From Mytilisepta virgata (lineage: Eukaryota > Mollusca > Bivalvia > Mytilida > Mytilidae), in assembly GCA_028015205.1 (NCBI GenBank), contig CM051521.1, forward strand, positions 129,712,614-129,776,613: DNA of 64,000 nt. The letters are read 5' to 3'. The position numbers and the translations under genes were made by a program. The notes under the pieces are model-generated. The model was not told the origin of the DNA. It saw only the letters and a list, made by a program, of their open reading frames with translations, and searched no databases. Positions 22,901 through 27,410 of this stretch are shown here, in pieces (position 1 is the first letter of the stretch; each line of letters starts with the position of its first letter).

Positions 22901-23258
22901 TTTTGTTTTACTCCAGCATCTACACAGACTTTAGATTTACCAGAGGTAGTAAATTATCTCCCCTTCGTAACTGTGAAAATATGTTAGTGCCTTTTGAGAC
23001 AAAAATTATGTGGTCCAAAGGATTTGGAGATAATGAGTGTTGACTGTATGTCTCCCCCTCAGCAGAAAAAAAACATTTTTCATATATTTACTACTGACCA
23101 AAGCTAAGAGTAAGAATTCCTAATGGAATATATGTAGACATCCTTGGTATAAGAGGTGTATTGATTCTAGCAAGTGTCTTTTCAGCTTTGACTATTATGT
23201 CAGTTCCTTTCAGAATTTGTGTAGGATCAGTCAGTACTTTTTCAATGAACTCTGATAA
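1686..23258 (-). CDS. large multidomain extracellular-type protein, 14 internal exons, partial at both ends
   Basis: Gene model assembled by eye from 14 exons on the minus strand (23258-23099, 21527-21299, 20931-20755, 20263-20014, 15897-15706, 14379-14070, 12946-12530, 12054-11937, 10461-10367, 8216-8031, 5394-5214, 4919-4753, 2648-2521, 1926-1686). Every intron is GT..AG and every phase matches the next exon, giving 2,851 nt (950 codons) with no stop. Domains in order: beta-rich N-terminal part (residues 1-250), acidic linker (about 258-272), Ig-like stretch (273-439), PAN/Apple-like cysteine module (about 455-525), then Ig/FN3-like modules with TPPVVG and WDGFIDRESGI signatures (525-950). 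No cytoplasmic enzymatic motif is visible, so an extracellular matrix or cell-surface role is inferred. I recall similar unnamed large proteins in other invertebrates but cannot name the family. The 3' end lies beyond position 1; no start exon is visible upstream. Confidence 0.8.
1927..2520. other. intron 13, unremarkable AT-rich sequence
   Basis: Lies between exons 13 and 14. AT-rich with no recognised repeat, RNA gene or open frame. Confidence 0.6.
2521..2648 (-). CDS. exon 13, LDSTPPVVG linker
   Basis: Acceptor attttttag (tttagttgac) and donor GTAAAT, phase 1 in and phase 0 out, 128 nt. It encodes DLSKVGVANQAIVLDSTPPV then VGQIFDGQIDGQDLQYTKDF. LDSTPPVVGQIFDG is the canonical inter-repeat linker and first strand of the Ig/FN3-like modules in this protein type. 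Confidence 0.85.
3229..4550 (+). mobile_element. tandem-core element, GAGGCTC..CTCACCTGG family, copy 1
   Basis: Starts AGAGGCTCTCTAGAACCTGTATCGCTCACCTGG (about 3233-3265). It carries degenerate direct repeats of about 180 bp built on CATCTTGGTTGACAGTCC, GGACCATTGCTGCCAAGTC and CCCATAGGGTCCTATGTTAAACTA, and ends near a GACAGACGCC tail (about 4530). No transposase. It lies in intron 12, antisense to the host gene. Confidence 0.6.
4753..4919 (-). CDS. exon 12
   Basis: Acceptor cttgtttgcag and donor GTAAAT, phase 2 in and phase 1 out. The peptide begins DPHSGLVYNDVCLGHSARDC and ends GVSVWVKIKVVNG. DPHSGL corresponds to the DPESGI and DRESGI motifs of other repeats. The VKIKVVNG strand occupies the place of TVRALN and TIVWAYNG, so this is one more divergent FN3-like repeat. 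Confidence 0.85.
5214..5394 (-). CDS. exon 11
   Basis: Acceptor taattttttcag and donor GTAATC, phase 1 in and phase 2 out. It encodes GQYYSTVRALNDVMYGG.. then TTVCHSIPITIDNSRPEI and ends ..MLTVSHQA. The GQYYSTVRALN strand and the ITIDNSRPEI linker match the FN3-like layout of the neighbouring repeats. The acceptor is only about 12 bp from the start of a 2-kb repeat element that fills the upstream intron. Confidence 0.85.
5405..7361 (+). mobile_element. tandem-core element, GAGGCTC..CTCACCTG family, copy 2 (complete)
   Basis: The most complete copy. The left end is the palindrome AGGCTCTAAAGAGCCT followed by TTATCGCTCACCTG. The core has about ten 170-180 bp direct repeats (CAGCCATGTTGGATGGCG.., CCAAGGACCATTCCACCAAAG). 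The right end is GACGACGACGGACGC followed by a hairpin (AGCTCACATGGCCTTTTAGGCCAGGTGAGCT, about 7327-7357). The 5' CTCACCTG and 3' CAGGTGAG are complementary, like short terminal inverted repeats. No coding frame. It fills intron 10. Confidence 0.65.
7380..7906 (+). mobile_element. related 3'-end copy of the same element family
   Basis: Degenerate repeats of CTTCCATATRAATTTCATCAAAATCTGCAAATAA (about 7500 and 7650). They are followed by GACGGACGGGCAACGGACAACGGATGACAAG and the terminal hairpin AGCTCACATGGCCTTTTAAGCCAGGTGAGCT (about 7871-7901). The core repeat differs from copy 2, but the 3' end is shared, so different cores share one terminal module. Confidence 0.5.
8031..8216 (-). CDS. exon 10, WDGF..ESGI module
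   Basis: Acceptor ctgttttcag and donor GTACAG, phase 1 in and phase 1 out, 186 nt. It opens with NWDGFIDRESGIMGYTVSFG, the strongest signature of this repeat family, and it recurs as NWNNFFDPESGISHYMVGIS in exon 14. It ends ..INPIPEPYTVLPD. The reading frame stays open past the donor, but the join to exon 11 restores the expected LPDGQYYSTVRALN strand. Confidence 0.85.
8447..8760 (+). repeat. two-copy direct repeat of about 160 bp
   Basis: Copy 1 at about 8447-8590 and copy 2 at about 8610-8755. They share AATTCYGCAAAA, ATATATACAAACAYTCTMCCAA and GAAAACTGTAGGAGGAGTTGATTACACAAAATAG. A divergent relative (AAACTGAAGGAGGAGTTATAAGGC) occurs at about 13880-13905. No coding content. It lies in intron 9. 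Confidence 0.55.
8983..10190 (+). mobile_element. tandem-core element, GAGGCTC..TCACCTG family, copy 3
   Basis: Starts AGAGGCTCCAAAAAGCCAGAATCATTCACCTG (about 8985). The core holds three roughly 120-bp repeats containing TATATATGGTTGCTAGGGACTTTTTC and TTGACCTTCCATTTTGAC, a core shared with the element at 18221-19767. It ends near TGATGCCAAGTGATGGCACCGATGG (about 10160). It lies in intron 9. Confidence 0.5.
10367..10461 (-). CDS. exon 9
   Basis: A small 95-nt exon, phase 2 in and phase 1 out, acceptor tttatattttag and donor GTATGC. It encodes LIVDGPGSQTVFNGPMPM then SDLLYTRANKYIS. The sentence TVFNGPMPMSDLLYTR followed by NWDGF across the splice is one I remember from related invertebrate proteins, which supports the exon despite its size. 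Confidence 0.75.
10540..11260 (+). repeat. tandem repeat, period about 150 bp, about five copies
   Basis: Units share GTGTTACTCCCCGAGATGCACCCTCACACC, TGATTGTAGGTCCCTTGGTATCGGAGAACTGAACTCGGACGTAAAACTTAACC and GGTCAGAGTGACCTAATTTTGG. GGTCAGAGTGACC is itself a palindrome present in each unit. No open frame. It occupies most of intron 8. Confidence 0.65.
11600..11745 (+). repeat. short tandem repeat with unit near 22 bp (CATGTAACATGTGAATCGTG)
   Basis: Units CATGTGGTCTGCATGTAACATGCGAATCTTGTG, CATGTATCATGTGAATCGTG and CATGTAACGTGTGAATCATG, then the tail TAGTACATTACACGCTCAACCATGTGTAC. The same tail and the reverse-complement units occur at 22090-22240, and related units at 21590-21690. Confidence 0.45.
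11937..12054 (-). CDS. exon 8
   Basis: Acceptor tttattctgcag and donor GTATGT, phase 1 in and phase 2 out. It encodes IIHNKTADYTEKVRCRD.. to ..CKGVSKKVQNHR. It follows directly on the VDTSVPEPG linker of the previous exon. Two cysteines (VRCRD, ALCKG) may pair. NKT is a possible glycosylation site. Confidence 0.75.
12530..12946 (-). CDS. exon 7, PAN/Apple-like cysteine module and first TPP-type linker
   Basis: The longest exon (417 nt), phase 1 in and phase 1 out, acceptor tttttcttttatag and donor GTAACT. Residues FVPGRLIG open a module with the cysteine spacing of PAN/Apple domains: DCARTCADIPPTKCMSFNYD, then GGICEL. PAN modules bind proteins or carbohydrates outside the cell. The exon then enters an FN3-like strand set (LYYFNLRVINVLGYESII) and ends with VVDTSVPEPG, the linker that recurs later as LDSTPPVVG. 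A second in-phase acceptor (tttacag) 45 nt downstream would shorten the exon. Confidence 0.85.
13038..13314. mobile_element. MITE with TTAA target duplication (piggyBac-like)
   Basis: Perfect 20-bp inverted repeats, TTAAGGTATCCGGACCATAA at 13038-13057 and its reverse complement at 13295-13314. The outer four bases are TTAA on both sides, the target site duplicated by piggyBac elements. That leaves the 16-bp terminal repeat GGTATCCGGACCATAA. The 277-bp element has no coding frame, so it would need a transposase in trans. It lies in intron 6. Confidence 0.75.
13315..14069. other. rest of intron 6, no strong feature
   Basis: AT-rich. It contains a weak direct repeat (ACTCATAATTTTGTGAAAATTGATG and AACCTTATAATTTGTACGCTTTCAAGATG forms) related to the repeat at 8447-8760. 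Nothing else was recognised. Confidence 0.4.
14070..14379 (-). CDS. exon 6, Ig-like module continued
   Basis: Acceptor atgtatttgtag and donor GTAAGT, phase 0 in and phase 1 out. The peptide starts PLKKEGTGVPLYFTLIAENN and ends DVDLDNNIVDDNI. The pattern GTGVPLYFTLIAENN is the F-G strand turn common in Ig/FN3-like modules, and TFCYLPTYDVTLPDGKF begins the next sheet. NNS is a possible N-glycosylation site. Confidence 0.8.
14431..14580 (+). repeat. dispersed bivalve repeat fragment
   Basis: Contains ATGTCAAAGAGACAACCCGACCATAGAGCAGAAAACAGC, GGCTACCAATGAGTCTTCA and CTGGAGGCTGCCTTTAGCTGGCCCATAAACAA. I recognise this wording as a very common dispersed repeat in mussel genomic and transcript sequence. 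Its element class is not evident from this fragment. Confidence 0.55.
14792..15590 (+). mobile_element. tandem-core element, GAGGCTC..CTCACCTGG family, copy 4
   Basis: Starts AGAGGCTCTCAAGAGCCTGTATCGCTCACCTGG (about 14795), with the perfect palindrome AGGCTCTCAAGAGCCT? broken at one central pair. Core repeats of about 170 bp match copy 1 (GGCCATCTTGGTTGACAGTCC, CCCATAGGGTCCTATRTTAAAC). It ends without the usual GAC tail, so it is 3'-truncated. It lies in intron 5. Confidence 0.55.
15706..15897 (-). CDS. exon 5, start of an Ig-like module
   Basis: Exactly 64 codons, phase 0 to 0, donor GTGAGT. The peptide runs GSIASCSVKQTPNLDYTE.. to ..LHGYELGGQSTIVTQ. The stretch FEISVRASDDKSEIWLYLNI reads as consecutive beta strands. 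The acceptor (attaaaaaaag) has a poor pyrimidine tract, but phase and peptide continuity with both neighbours support it. Confidence 0.75.
15898..17180. other. proximal part of intron 4, no recognised feature
   Basis: AT-rich sequence without tandem structure, RNA gene or coding continuity. Nothing supportable was found. Confidence 0.5.
17185..17370 (+). repeat. dispersed repeat with GGCAGATCCAGG / GGATCCGCACCTG ends
   Basis: The left end is GGCAGATCCAGGAGAGGATGGG and the right end is GTATGGATCCGCACCTG. Between them lie GGGGGTTGGAACCCCAGTCCC and TGGAATGTCCCTTTTTACTGGAACCCC. The GATCCAGG..GGATCCGC ends form an imperfect inverted repeat. I recall this as a frequent mussel repeat. Short open frames on either strand here are incidental. 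Confidence 0.45.
17778..17858. repeat. small foldback repeat
   Basis: Arms TATTCAATCCCTGGT (about 17779-17793) and ACCAGGGATTGAATA (about 17842-17856) are inverted copies around a loop of about 50 bp. It could be a very short MITE. It lies in intron 4. Confidence 0.55.
18221..19767 (+). mobile_element. tandem-core element, GAGGCTC..CTCACCTGG family, copy 5
   Basis: Starts AGAGGCTCCCAGGAGCCTGTATAGCTCACCTGG (about 18222), where AGGCTCCCAGGAGCCT is a near-palindrome. The first half has about 190-bp repeats (AATGTTAAACTATGTTCCC.., GGACCATCCAAG). The second half (about 19000-19560) has five repeats of about 120 bp (TATATATGGTTGCTAGGTACTTTTCCATCGGTTGCTAAG, CAATGACCTTGACC). It ends GGTGAGCTAAAAAG (about 19757-19770). 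Two different cores are chained inside one element. It lies in intron 4. Confidence 0.6.
20014..20263 (-). CDS. exon 4, beta region plus acidic linker
   Basis: Acceptor tttttttattcag and donor GTAAGT, phase 2 in and phase 0 out, 83 whole codons. It starts VSMYLQLKPLELKPTG, continues with a basic beta-like stretch (GLRIKKTLFKAVIWRYRAPS), and ends in an acidic run rich in D, E, P and S (FTDPDSDDEEDSHKE). The acidic run probably marks a linker before the next folded module. Confidence 0.8.
20568..20745. repeat. large foldback (inverted repeat) element
   Basis: The left arm ATATCCAAAATGGTCAACCCTGTTGAAGGGTTATTTCCC (about 20606-20644) is matched by its exact reverse complement at about 20669-20707. 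The pairing continues imperfectly outward (GTTACGGCCCT near 20583 against AGGGCCGTAAT near 20720). The spacer is about 25 bp. Arms this long would extrude as a strong hairpin. It lies in intron 3, ending about 10 bp from exon 3. Confidence 0.75.
20755..20931 (-). CDS. exon 3
   Basis: Acceptor cttcttatag and donor GTAAAT, phase 2 in and phase 2 out. It encodes HSEAINMEKDLSLHENL to ..LLLTHNSKTVLPPSHEL. Two potential N-glycosylation sites (NVS, NGS) fit an extracellular location. The exon ends about 10 bp from the arm of a large foldback repeat (20568-20745) sitting in the next intron. Confidence 0.75.
21299..21527 (-). CDS. exon 2, glycine-rich beta region
   Basis: Acceptor ttttatttacag and donor GTAAGT, phase 1 in and phase 2 out. 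The peptide begins FGVESYFGLKIGVGLEV and ends STIEVAFSRFPLDVG. Alternating hydrophobic and glycine residues suggest packed beta strands. A tyrosine and glycine-rich centre (SVGPYGGVQAYGSVG) is followed by a Cys pair (CFFVLC) that could form a disulphide. No known family was recognised for this segment. Confidence 0.8.
21590..22240 (-). repeat. two clusters of short CACATGATTCAC-type repeats
   Basis: At about 21590-21690: TTACACGTTACACGCACATGATTCACACTTTACAC. At about 22090-22240: TTGCATGCACATGATCTGCACTTTACACATACATGATTCGCAGGTTACAC, then GTGCATTACACATTCAACCATCTGTAC. These are reverse complements of the units at 11600-11745, yet they share that locus's tail in the same orientation. Both are in intron 1. 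Confidence 0.45.
22241..23098. other. rest of intron 1, no recognised feature
   Basis: AT-rich. No exon with compatible phase, repeat or RNA gene was seen. Short open frames here have no supporting context. Confidence 0.45.
23099..23258 (-). CDS. exon 1 of the window's large gene (first visible coding exon)
   Basis: Encodes LSEFIEKVLTDPTQIL.. and ends ..YIPLGILTLSF. It is preceded by a strong polypyrimidine tract and CAG (tttctgttttattttttacag) and followed by donor GTCAGT, with phase 0 in and phase 1 out. The reading frame also stays open upstream through the acceptor to an ATG at 23325, which would give a 23-residue hydrophobic leader (..CLKFLFYFLQ). That could be a true start, but the acceptor is so good that I favour an internal exon. 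The donor GTCAGT is weaker than the others in this gene. Confidence 0.6.
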
Positions 23259-23917
23259 CTGTAAAAAATAAAACAGAAATTTCAAGCAGTCTCTCATCAC
23301 CCAGTTAGTACTTTTTGCTAGTTCCATTATCCAGAATTTTAATATGGAAGTGGTAACACAAAATCAAACATATATTTAGTACAATACTTTTGTTCTAGAT
23401 CTGGTACCAAACATACTGGTACCAAACATACTGAATTCAGTCCTTATTCGGACAGTATTTTTTTGTGTAGCCACAGACTCATGATTTAGGGTGAGAGTTG
23501 AGTACTCAGAAATATTTTTAATCTTGCCACATTCTGTTAGTGCCCATCTAATGGCACGAGGCTTGTCATTATATGCTTATTGTATTTGGAATAATATTTT
23601 TATTTAGGTTTAGTGTTATTTTTGTTAGATTTTTAACACCAATGTTTCATATATTGACAAAATGTGCACATCTTGTGCATCAAAATTGGTATCAAAGAAT
23701 TGTATTTTAACCATTGCTAGTATTTCGATATTAGCTCGAAATTGATACTTAAAATTTACTGTTACAAAATTGTAAAATTTGTGAAAACTAAGGAGTATCT
23801 CCCTCGTGCATAGCTCTCCTTAGAACAACTGAGGAGTCGTATATCGACAAAATGTGCACATTAAGATTGGTATCAAAGAATTGTATTTCCAGGGCCAATT
23901 AGTGCTCTGAAAAGAAG
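23259..23917. other. sequence upstream of the first visible exon, no start exon seen
   Basis: Contains a direct repeat GGTACCAAACATACTG (about 23402 and 23419) and two copies of ATATTGACAAAATGTGCACAT..AAATTGGTATCAAAGAATTGTATTT (about 23650-23705 and 23840-23890). The second copy runs into the Tc1 fragment, so this stretch is probably part of the same decayed element. No coding exon in phase with exon 1 was found. Confidence 0.4.
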
Positions 23918-24196
23918 TGGGGACCTGAGTGGCTGAATGTTCAAAAGGATCCAAAGCCGATTAAGTTTACATTTTTGGGGTGTACATCTAAAGATGATGT
24001 TAGAACTTTAGAACCAATAGATGGAATTATTAACTCACAGAAACATATCGATTGTTTAGAGTGTAAATTGTGACTGGTTGTCGCCAAGGTCTTTGGTGTA
24101 GATCCTTTTATCTTCCAAGATGATAACTCTACCCCTCATTGTTCTAAGTTGACTTGTAAGTGGAAAAGGAACAGTGACATCAATACCATAAATTGA
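23918..24196 (+). pseudogene. Tc1/mariner-like transposase fragment, decayed
   Basis: One frame reads WGPEWLNVQKDPKPIKF, then PIDGIINSQKHIDCLECKL, a stop, then VFGVDPFIFQDDNSTPHCSK. This is the Tc1-family layout: GxINSxxYIDxL, then the second catalytic Asp in FIFQxDNxxxH, then INW just before the WPAQSPDLNP block. In-frame TGA codons fall where the family usually has a Leu and a Trp, so the copy is dead. The first DDE Asp and the C-terminal part are missing. The element is in the plus orientation, opposite to the large gene. Confidence 0.7.
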
Positions 24197-24539
24197 TATT
24201 GTTGACAATTAAAATTTAACTGAGAAAACTTAAAGAAAACATCCAAACTAAGGAGGATCTAGCTTATTTCAGCAGTGATCTGAATTTGGCAATGTCTCCA
24301 TTAACTGTATGTTTGGTTTTGAGTGTGACACAGGGTTATCTTTATGCAACATTTATGGCAGTTTTTAACTTTTTATTTCATTTGGTCTTGATAATAGGTA
24401 GTTATTCATCAGATCTGTCCAAATTAAGACAAGAGTGGACTGACCTGAGTATGCACATGGTCACATAATAAAATTTATCTGATACTTAACATTGTAACTC
24501 AAAGGAAAATGCATTAAAAGAAATAGTTGTGGTTAGATG

Positions 24540-25190
24540 ACATTTGTCACTCAAGCCTAAAATTGTGTCCAAGGTCAGTTAACAGTCGAACTGGTGTGTA
24601 CCCATCAAAAAGTGTCTAAGACCAAAAATTGTGGGTCTAAATTTAACACTGGTTGAGAAATGGATTATTTGTGAAAATGTGATGAGCGAAATTTAAGCAA
24701 TTGAGTCAAGGTCAGGTATCACACTGACACTTACTTGCCGAGAAGTATATACAGACTATATATGGTGAATATAGATATTACAGCTACAGAGAATTGTGCT
24801 TAATCATGAAAATGTGACAATTCACTCAGGTGTAAATTCAGGTCAAGGCCTCATACAGGCATTAACCCCCTAAGAACTACCTATAAACCAAATATGGTGG
24901 GTCTATCATATTAAAGTAAAATTGGTCAATCGCCAAAAATGTGACACAAGTGAAATAAATGTTAAAGGTCATGGTGTCAAACTGATATATACCAATTAAG
25001 AACTTCCATCGACTAAATACTGTGGGTCTAGTTGCTGAGAAATAAGATTCAAACACGAAAATTTATTGCAAGACACTCAAGCATAAAATTCAGGTCAAGA
25101 TAAGGTGACAGGTGTCAGAATTGCATGTTATACCCACCAAGAACTATCTTTAGACCAAATATATGGTGGTTATACATATTACAATTGCTC
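24540..25190 (+). repeat. degenerate tandem repeat, period about 120-130 bp
   Basis: Repeated words: AATTCAGGTCAAGGCC, GGTGTCAAACTGAT/CACTGACA, CCAAGAACTACCTATAGACCAAATATGGTGGG and TTGCTGAGAAAT, with about five units. Same family as 1292-1570. No coding content. Confidence 0.55.
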
Positions 25191-25192
25191 AA

Positions 25193-25240
25193 CTAGAGGC
25201 TCAGATGGCTGAGCCTGTATCATTCACCTGGCATGATGTG
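25193..25240 (+). mobile_element. 5' end of a GAGGCTC..TCACCTGG element cut by telomeric repeats, copy 6
   Basis: Reads CTAGAGGCTCAGATGGCTGAGCCTGTATCATTCACCTGG then GCATGATGTG, and immediately becomes TTAGGG repeats. The 5' hairpin AGGCTCA..TGAGCCT is intact, but the whole core and 3' end are missing. This is the boundary between ordinary chromosomal DNA and the subtelomere. Confidence 0.7.
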
Positions 25241-26552
25241 GTTAGGGTTAGGGTTAGGGTTAGGGTTAGGGTTAGGGTTAGGGTTAGGGTATAGGCACTT
25301 TGCGAAAGTGAGGGATGAGGAATGAGGGATCCCGCCCACTTTTCCGTCAATCAATAAAATAATGCGCTTTGATTGGATGATAATTTAAGAGGCTTTTGAC
25401 AAAGTAAGAAAGACAACTCTGATATTTATCTAGTTGTTGTGATAATGTATGTGCCAATGGGATGAAATAGGACATATTTACTATTGCTAAGGGTTAGGGT
25501 TAGGGTTAGGGTTAGGGTTAGGGTTAGGGTTAGGGTATAGGCACTTTGCGAAAGTGAGGGATGAGGAATGAGGGATCCCGCCCACTTTTCCGTCAATCAA
25601 TAAAATAATGCGCTTTGATTGGATGATAATTTAAGAGGCTTTTGACAAAGTAAGAAAGACAACTCTGATATTTATCTAGTTGTTGTGATAATGTATGTGC
25701 CAATGGGATGAAATAGGACATATTTACTATTGCTAAGGGTTAGGGTTAGGGTTAGGGTTAGGGTTAGGGTATAGGCACTTTGCGAAAGTGAGGGAGGTTA
25801 GGGTTAGGGTTAGGGTATAGGCACTTTGCGAAAGTGAGGGATGAGGAATGAGGGATCCCGCCCACTTTTCCGTCAATCAATAAAATAATGCGCTTTGATT
25901 GGATGATAATTTAAGAGGCTTTTGACAAAGTAAGAAAGACAACTCTGATATTTATCTAGTTGTTGTGATAATGTATGTGCCAATGGGATGAAATAGGACA
26001 TATTTACTATTGCTAAGGGTTAGGGTTAGGGTTAGGGTTAGGGTTAGGGTTAGGGTATAGGCACTTTGCGAAAGTGAGGGATGAGGAATGAGGGATCCAG
26101 CCCACTTTTCCGTCAATCAATAAAATAATGCGCTTTGATTGGATGATAATTTAAGAGGCTTTTGACAAAGTAAGAAAGACAACTCTGATATTTATCTAGT
26201 TGTTGTGATAATGTATGTGCCAATGGGATGAAATAGGACATATTTACTATTGCTAAGGGTTAGGGTTAGGGTTAGGGTTAGGGTTAGGGTTAGGGTTAGG
26301 GTATAGGCACTTTGCGAAAGTGAGGGAGGTTAGGGTTAGGGTTAGGGTTAGGGTTAGGGTTAGGGTTAGGGTATAGGCACTTTGCGAAAGTGAGGGATGA
26401 GGAATGAGGGATCCCGCCCACTTTTCCGTCAATCAATAAAATAATGCACTTTGATTGGATGATAATTTAAGAGGTTAGGGTTAGGGTTAGGGTTAGGTTA
26501 GGGTTAGGGTTAGGGTTAGGGTTAGGGGTTAGGGTTAGGGTTAGGGTTAGGG
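25241..26552 (+). repeat. proximal subtelomere: TTAGGG tracts alternating with 200-bp unit A
   Basis: TTAGGG tracts of 30-80 bp separate copies of unit A. Full 200-bp copies: 25291-25490, 25537-25736, 25817-26016, 26057-26256. Truncated copies: 25771-25795 and 26303-26327 (both cut after AAAGTGAGGGA) and 26373-26474 (cut after TTTAAGAGG). All are in the same orientation and nearly identical. The A-TTAGGG period is near 240 bp. Confidence 0.9.
25291..25490 (+). repeat. unit A, 200-bp subtelomeric repeat (representative full copy)
   Basis: Begins ATAGGCACTTTGCGAAAGTGAGGG, including the hairpin CACTTTGCGAAAGTG, and continues through ATCCCGCCCACTTTTCCGTC. It then has CAATCAATAAAATAATGCGCTTTGATTGG, whose ends are inverted. 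It ends TATTTACTATTGCTAA. Further copies are at 33832-34031, 34168-34364 and 34530-34729, with a stub at 53808-53830. No protein or RNA family recognised. Confidence 0.85.
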
Positions 26553-26623
26553 CCTAAGGGAAATGCCAATGTGGGGTATGGCGGAGGAATTTGTGTTAGG
26601 GTTAGGGGTTGTGATTTGGTTGT
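26553..26623 (+). repeat. unit B, divergent copy
   Basis: CCTAAGGGAAATGCCAATGTGGGG..GGTTGTGATTTGGTTG. The same unit occurs at 33727-33794 and 34431-34500 as CCTAAGGGATATGCCAATATGGGTTGTTGGGG..GTGATTTGG. In this copy it runs straight into the GGCGTATGAATA start of a C unit, whereas the other two run into telomeric repeats and unit A. Confidence 0.7.
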
Positions 26624-27410
26624 GGCGTATGAATATAGGGTTAGGGTTAGGGTTAGAGTTAGGGTTAGGGTTAGGGTTACAGTGCATTCTTTGTTAATTG
26701 GGTTAGGGTTAGGGTTAGTGTTAGGAACTACTTTCACCCATCCGAAGTGCGCATGCGCAACTTCAACCCATTAGTATGTATGTTTGGACTTGCTTATATA
26801 GTACATGTTTTCTATAATATCACACTAGTGGTATAGCTAATTTGCATAAATAAAATACAAAGGGAAGTAATTATAATGTAAGTCTATGGGAAATTTCATT
26901 TGCAAAAATAAATATTTCTACTGGAAATAAATGCCTGAAAGTTTGCTCTAGGGGGTAATCGACCCTTCTGCATCGATTGGCATGATCAGAAAGGTCGTAG
27001 GATAAACCGTTTAAAAGTTACAAGCTATGGAATAAAGCATTAAAAGCGTTTCCATAAGTGTTTTGTTACAACTTTACATGCATATATCTCAGTGTTGTCT
27101 TAACCGATTTTATAAAGTAGACCAGTTCTGGAAAGCTAATACTATACTCTATTACTTGGCAAAGACCAGTAGTAATCAGATAGTTAGCAACGATTTTATA
27201 TCTGTATGAAAACTGCGAAAAAGCCATTTACCAAAACAAAAGTTTGAAAAATTGACAAAGTCCAACATTTTTAGGTGTTTTTCAACAATGTGTTATTTTT
27301 GCATTTTGGATGTTTTTGAGTGTTTTTGAACATATTTGTAGGACCCATTTTTTTTTTCATTTTTCGATCAAAGTATGATGTTGGACTTGAAAAATTGTTA
27401 AAGTCATTTT
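26624..27410 (+). repeat. unit C, divergent proximal copy (C0)
   Basis: Aligns with later C copies from GGCGTATGAATA through ACAGTGCATTCTTTGTTAATTGGG, GTATAGCTAATTTGCATAAAT, GGGGTAATCGACCCTTCTGCATCGATTGG and GTTTTTGAGTGTTTTTGAACATATTTG. It has many single-base differences (for example GCGCATGCGC for GCGCGTGCGC) and lacks the first 50 bp. It is followed without a break by the D minisatellite. It looks like the oldest copy in the window. Confidence 0.8.
26748..26759. promoter_or_regulatory. NRF1-consensus palindrome in unit C0
   Basis: TGCGCATGCGCA is a perfect 12-bp palindrome and an exact match to the NRF1 consensus YGCGCAYGCGCR. It lies about 45 bp upstream of a TATA-like TTATATAG on the plus strand. 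Binding and promoter activity are inferences. Confidence 0.4.
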
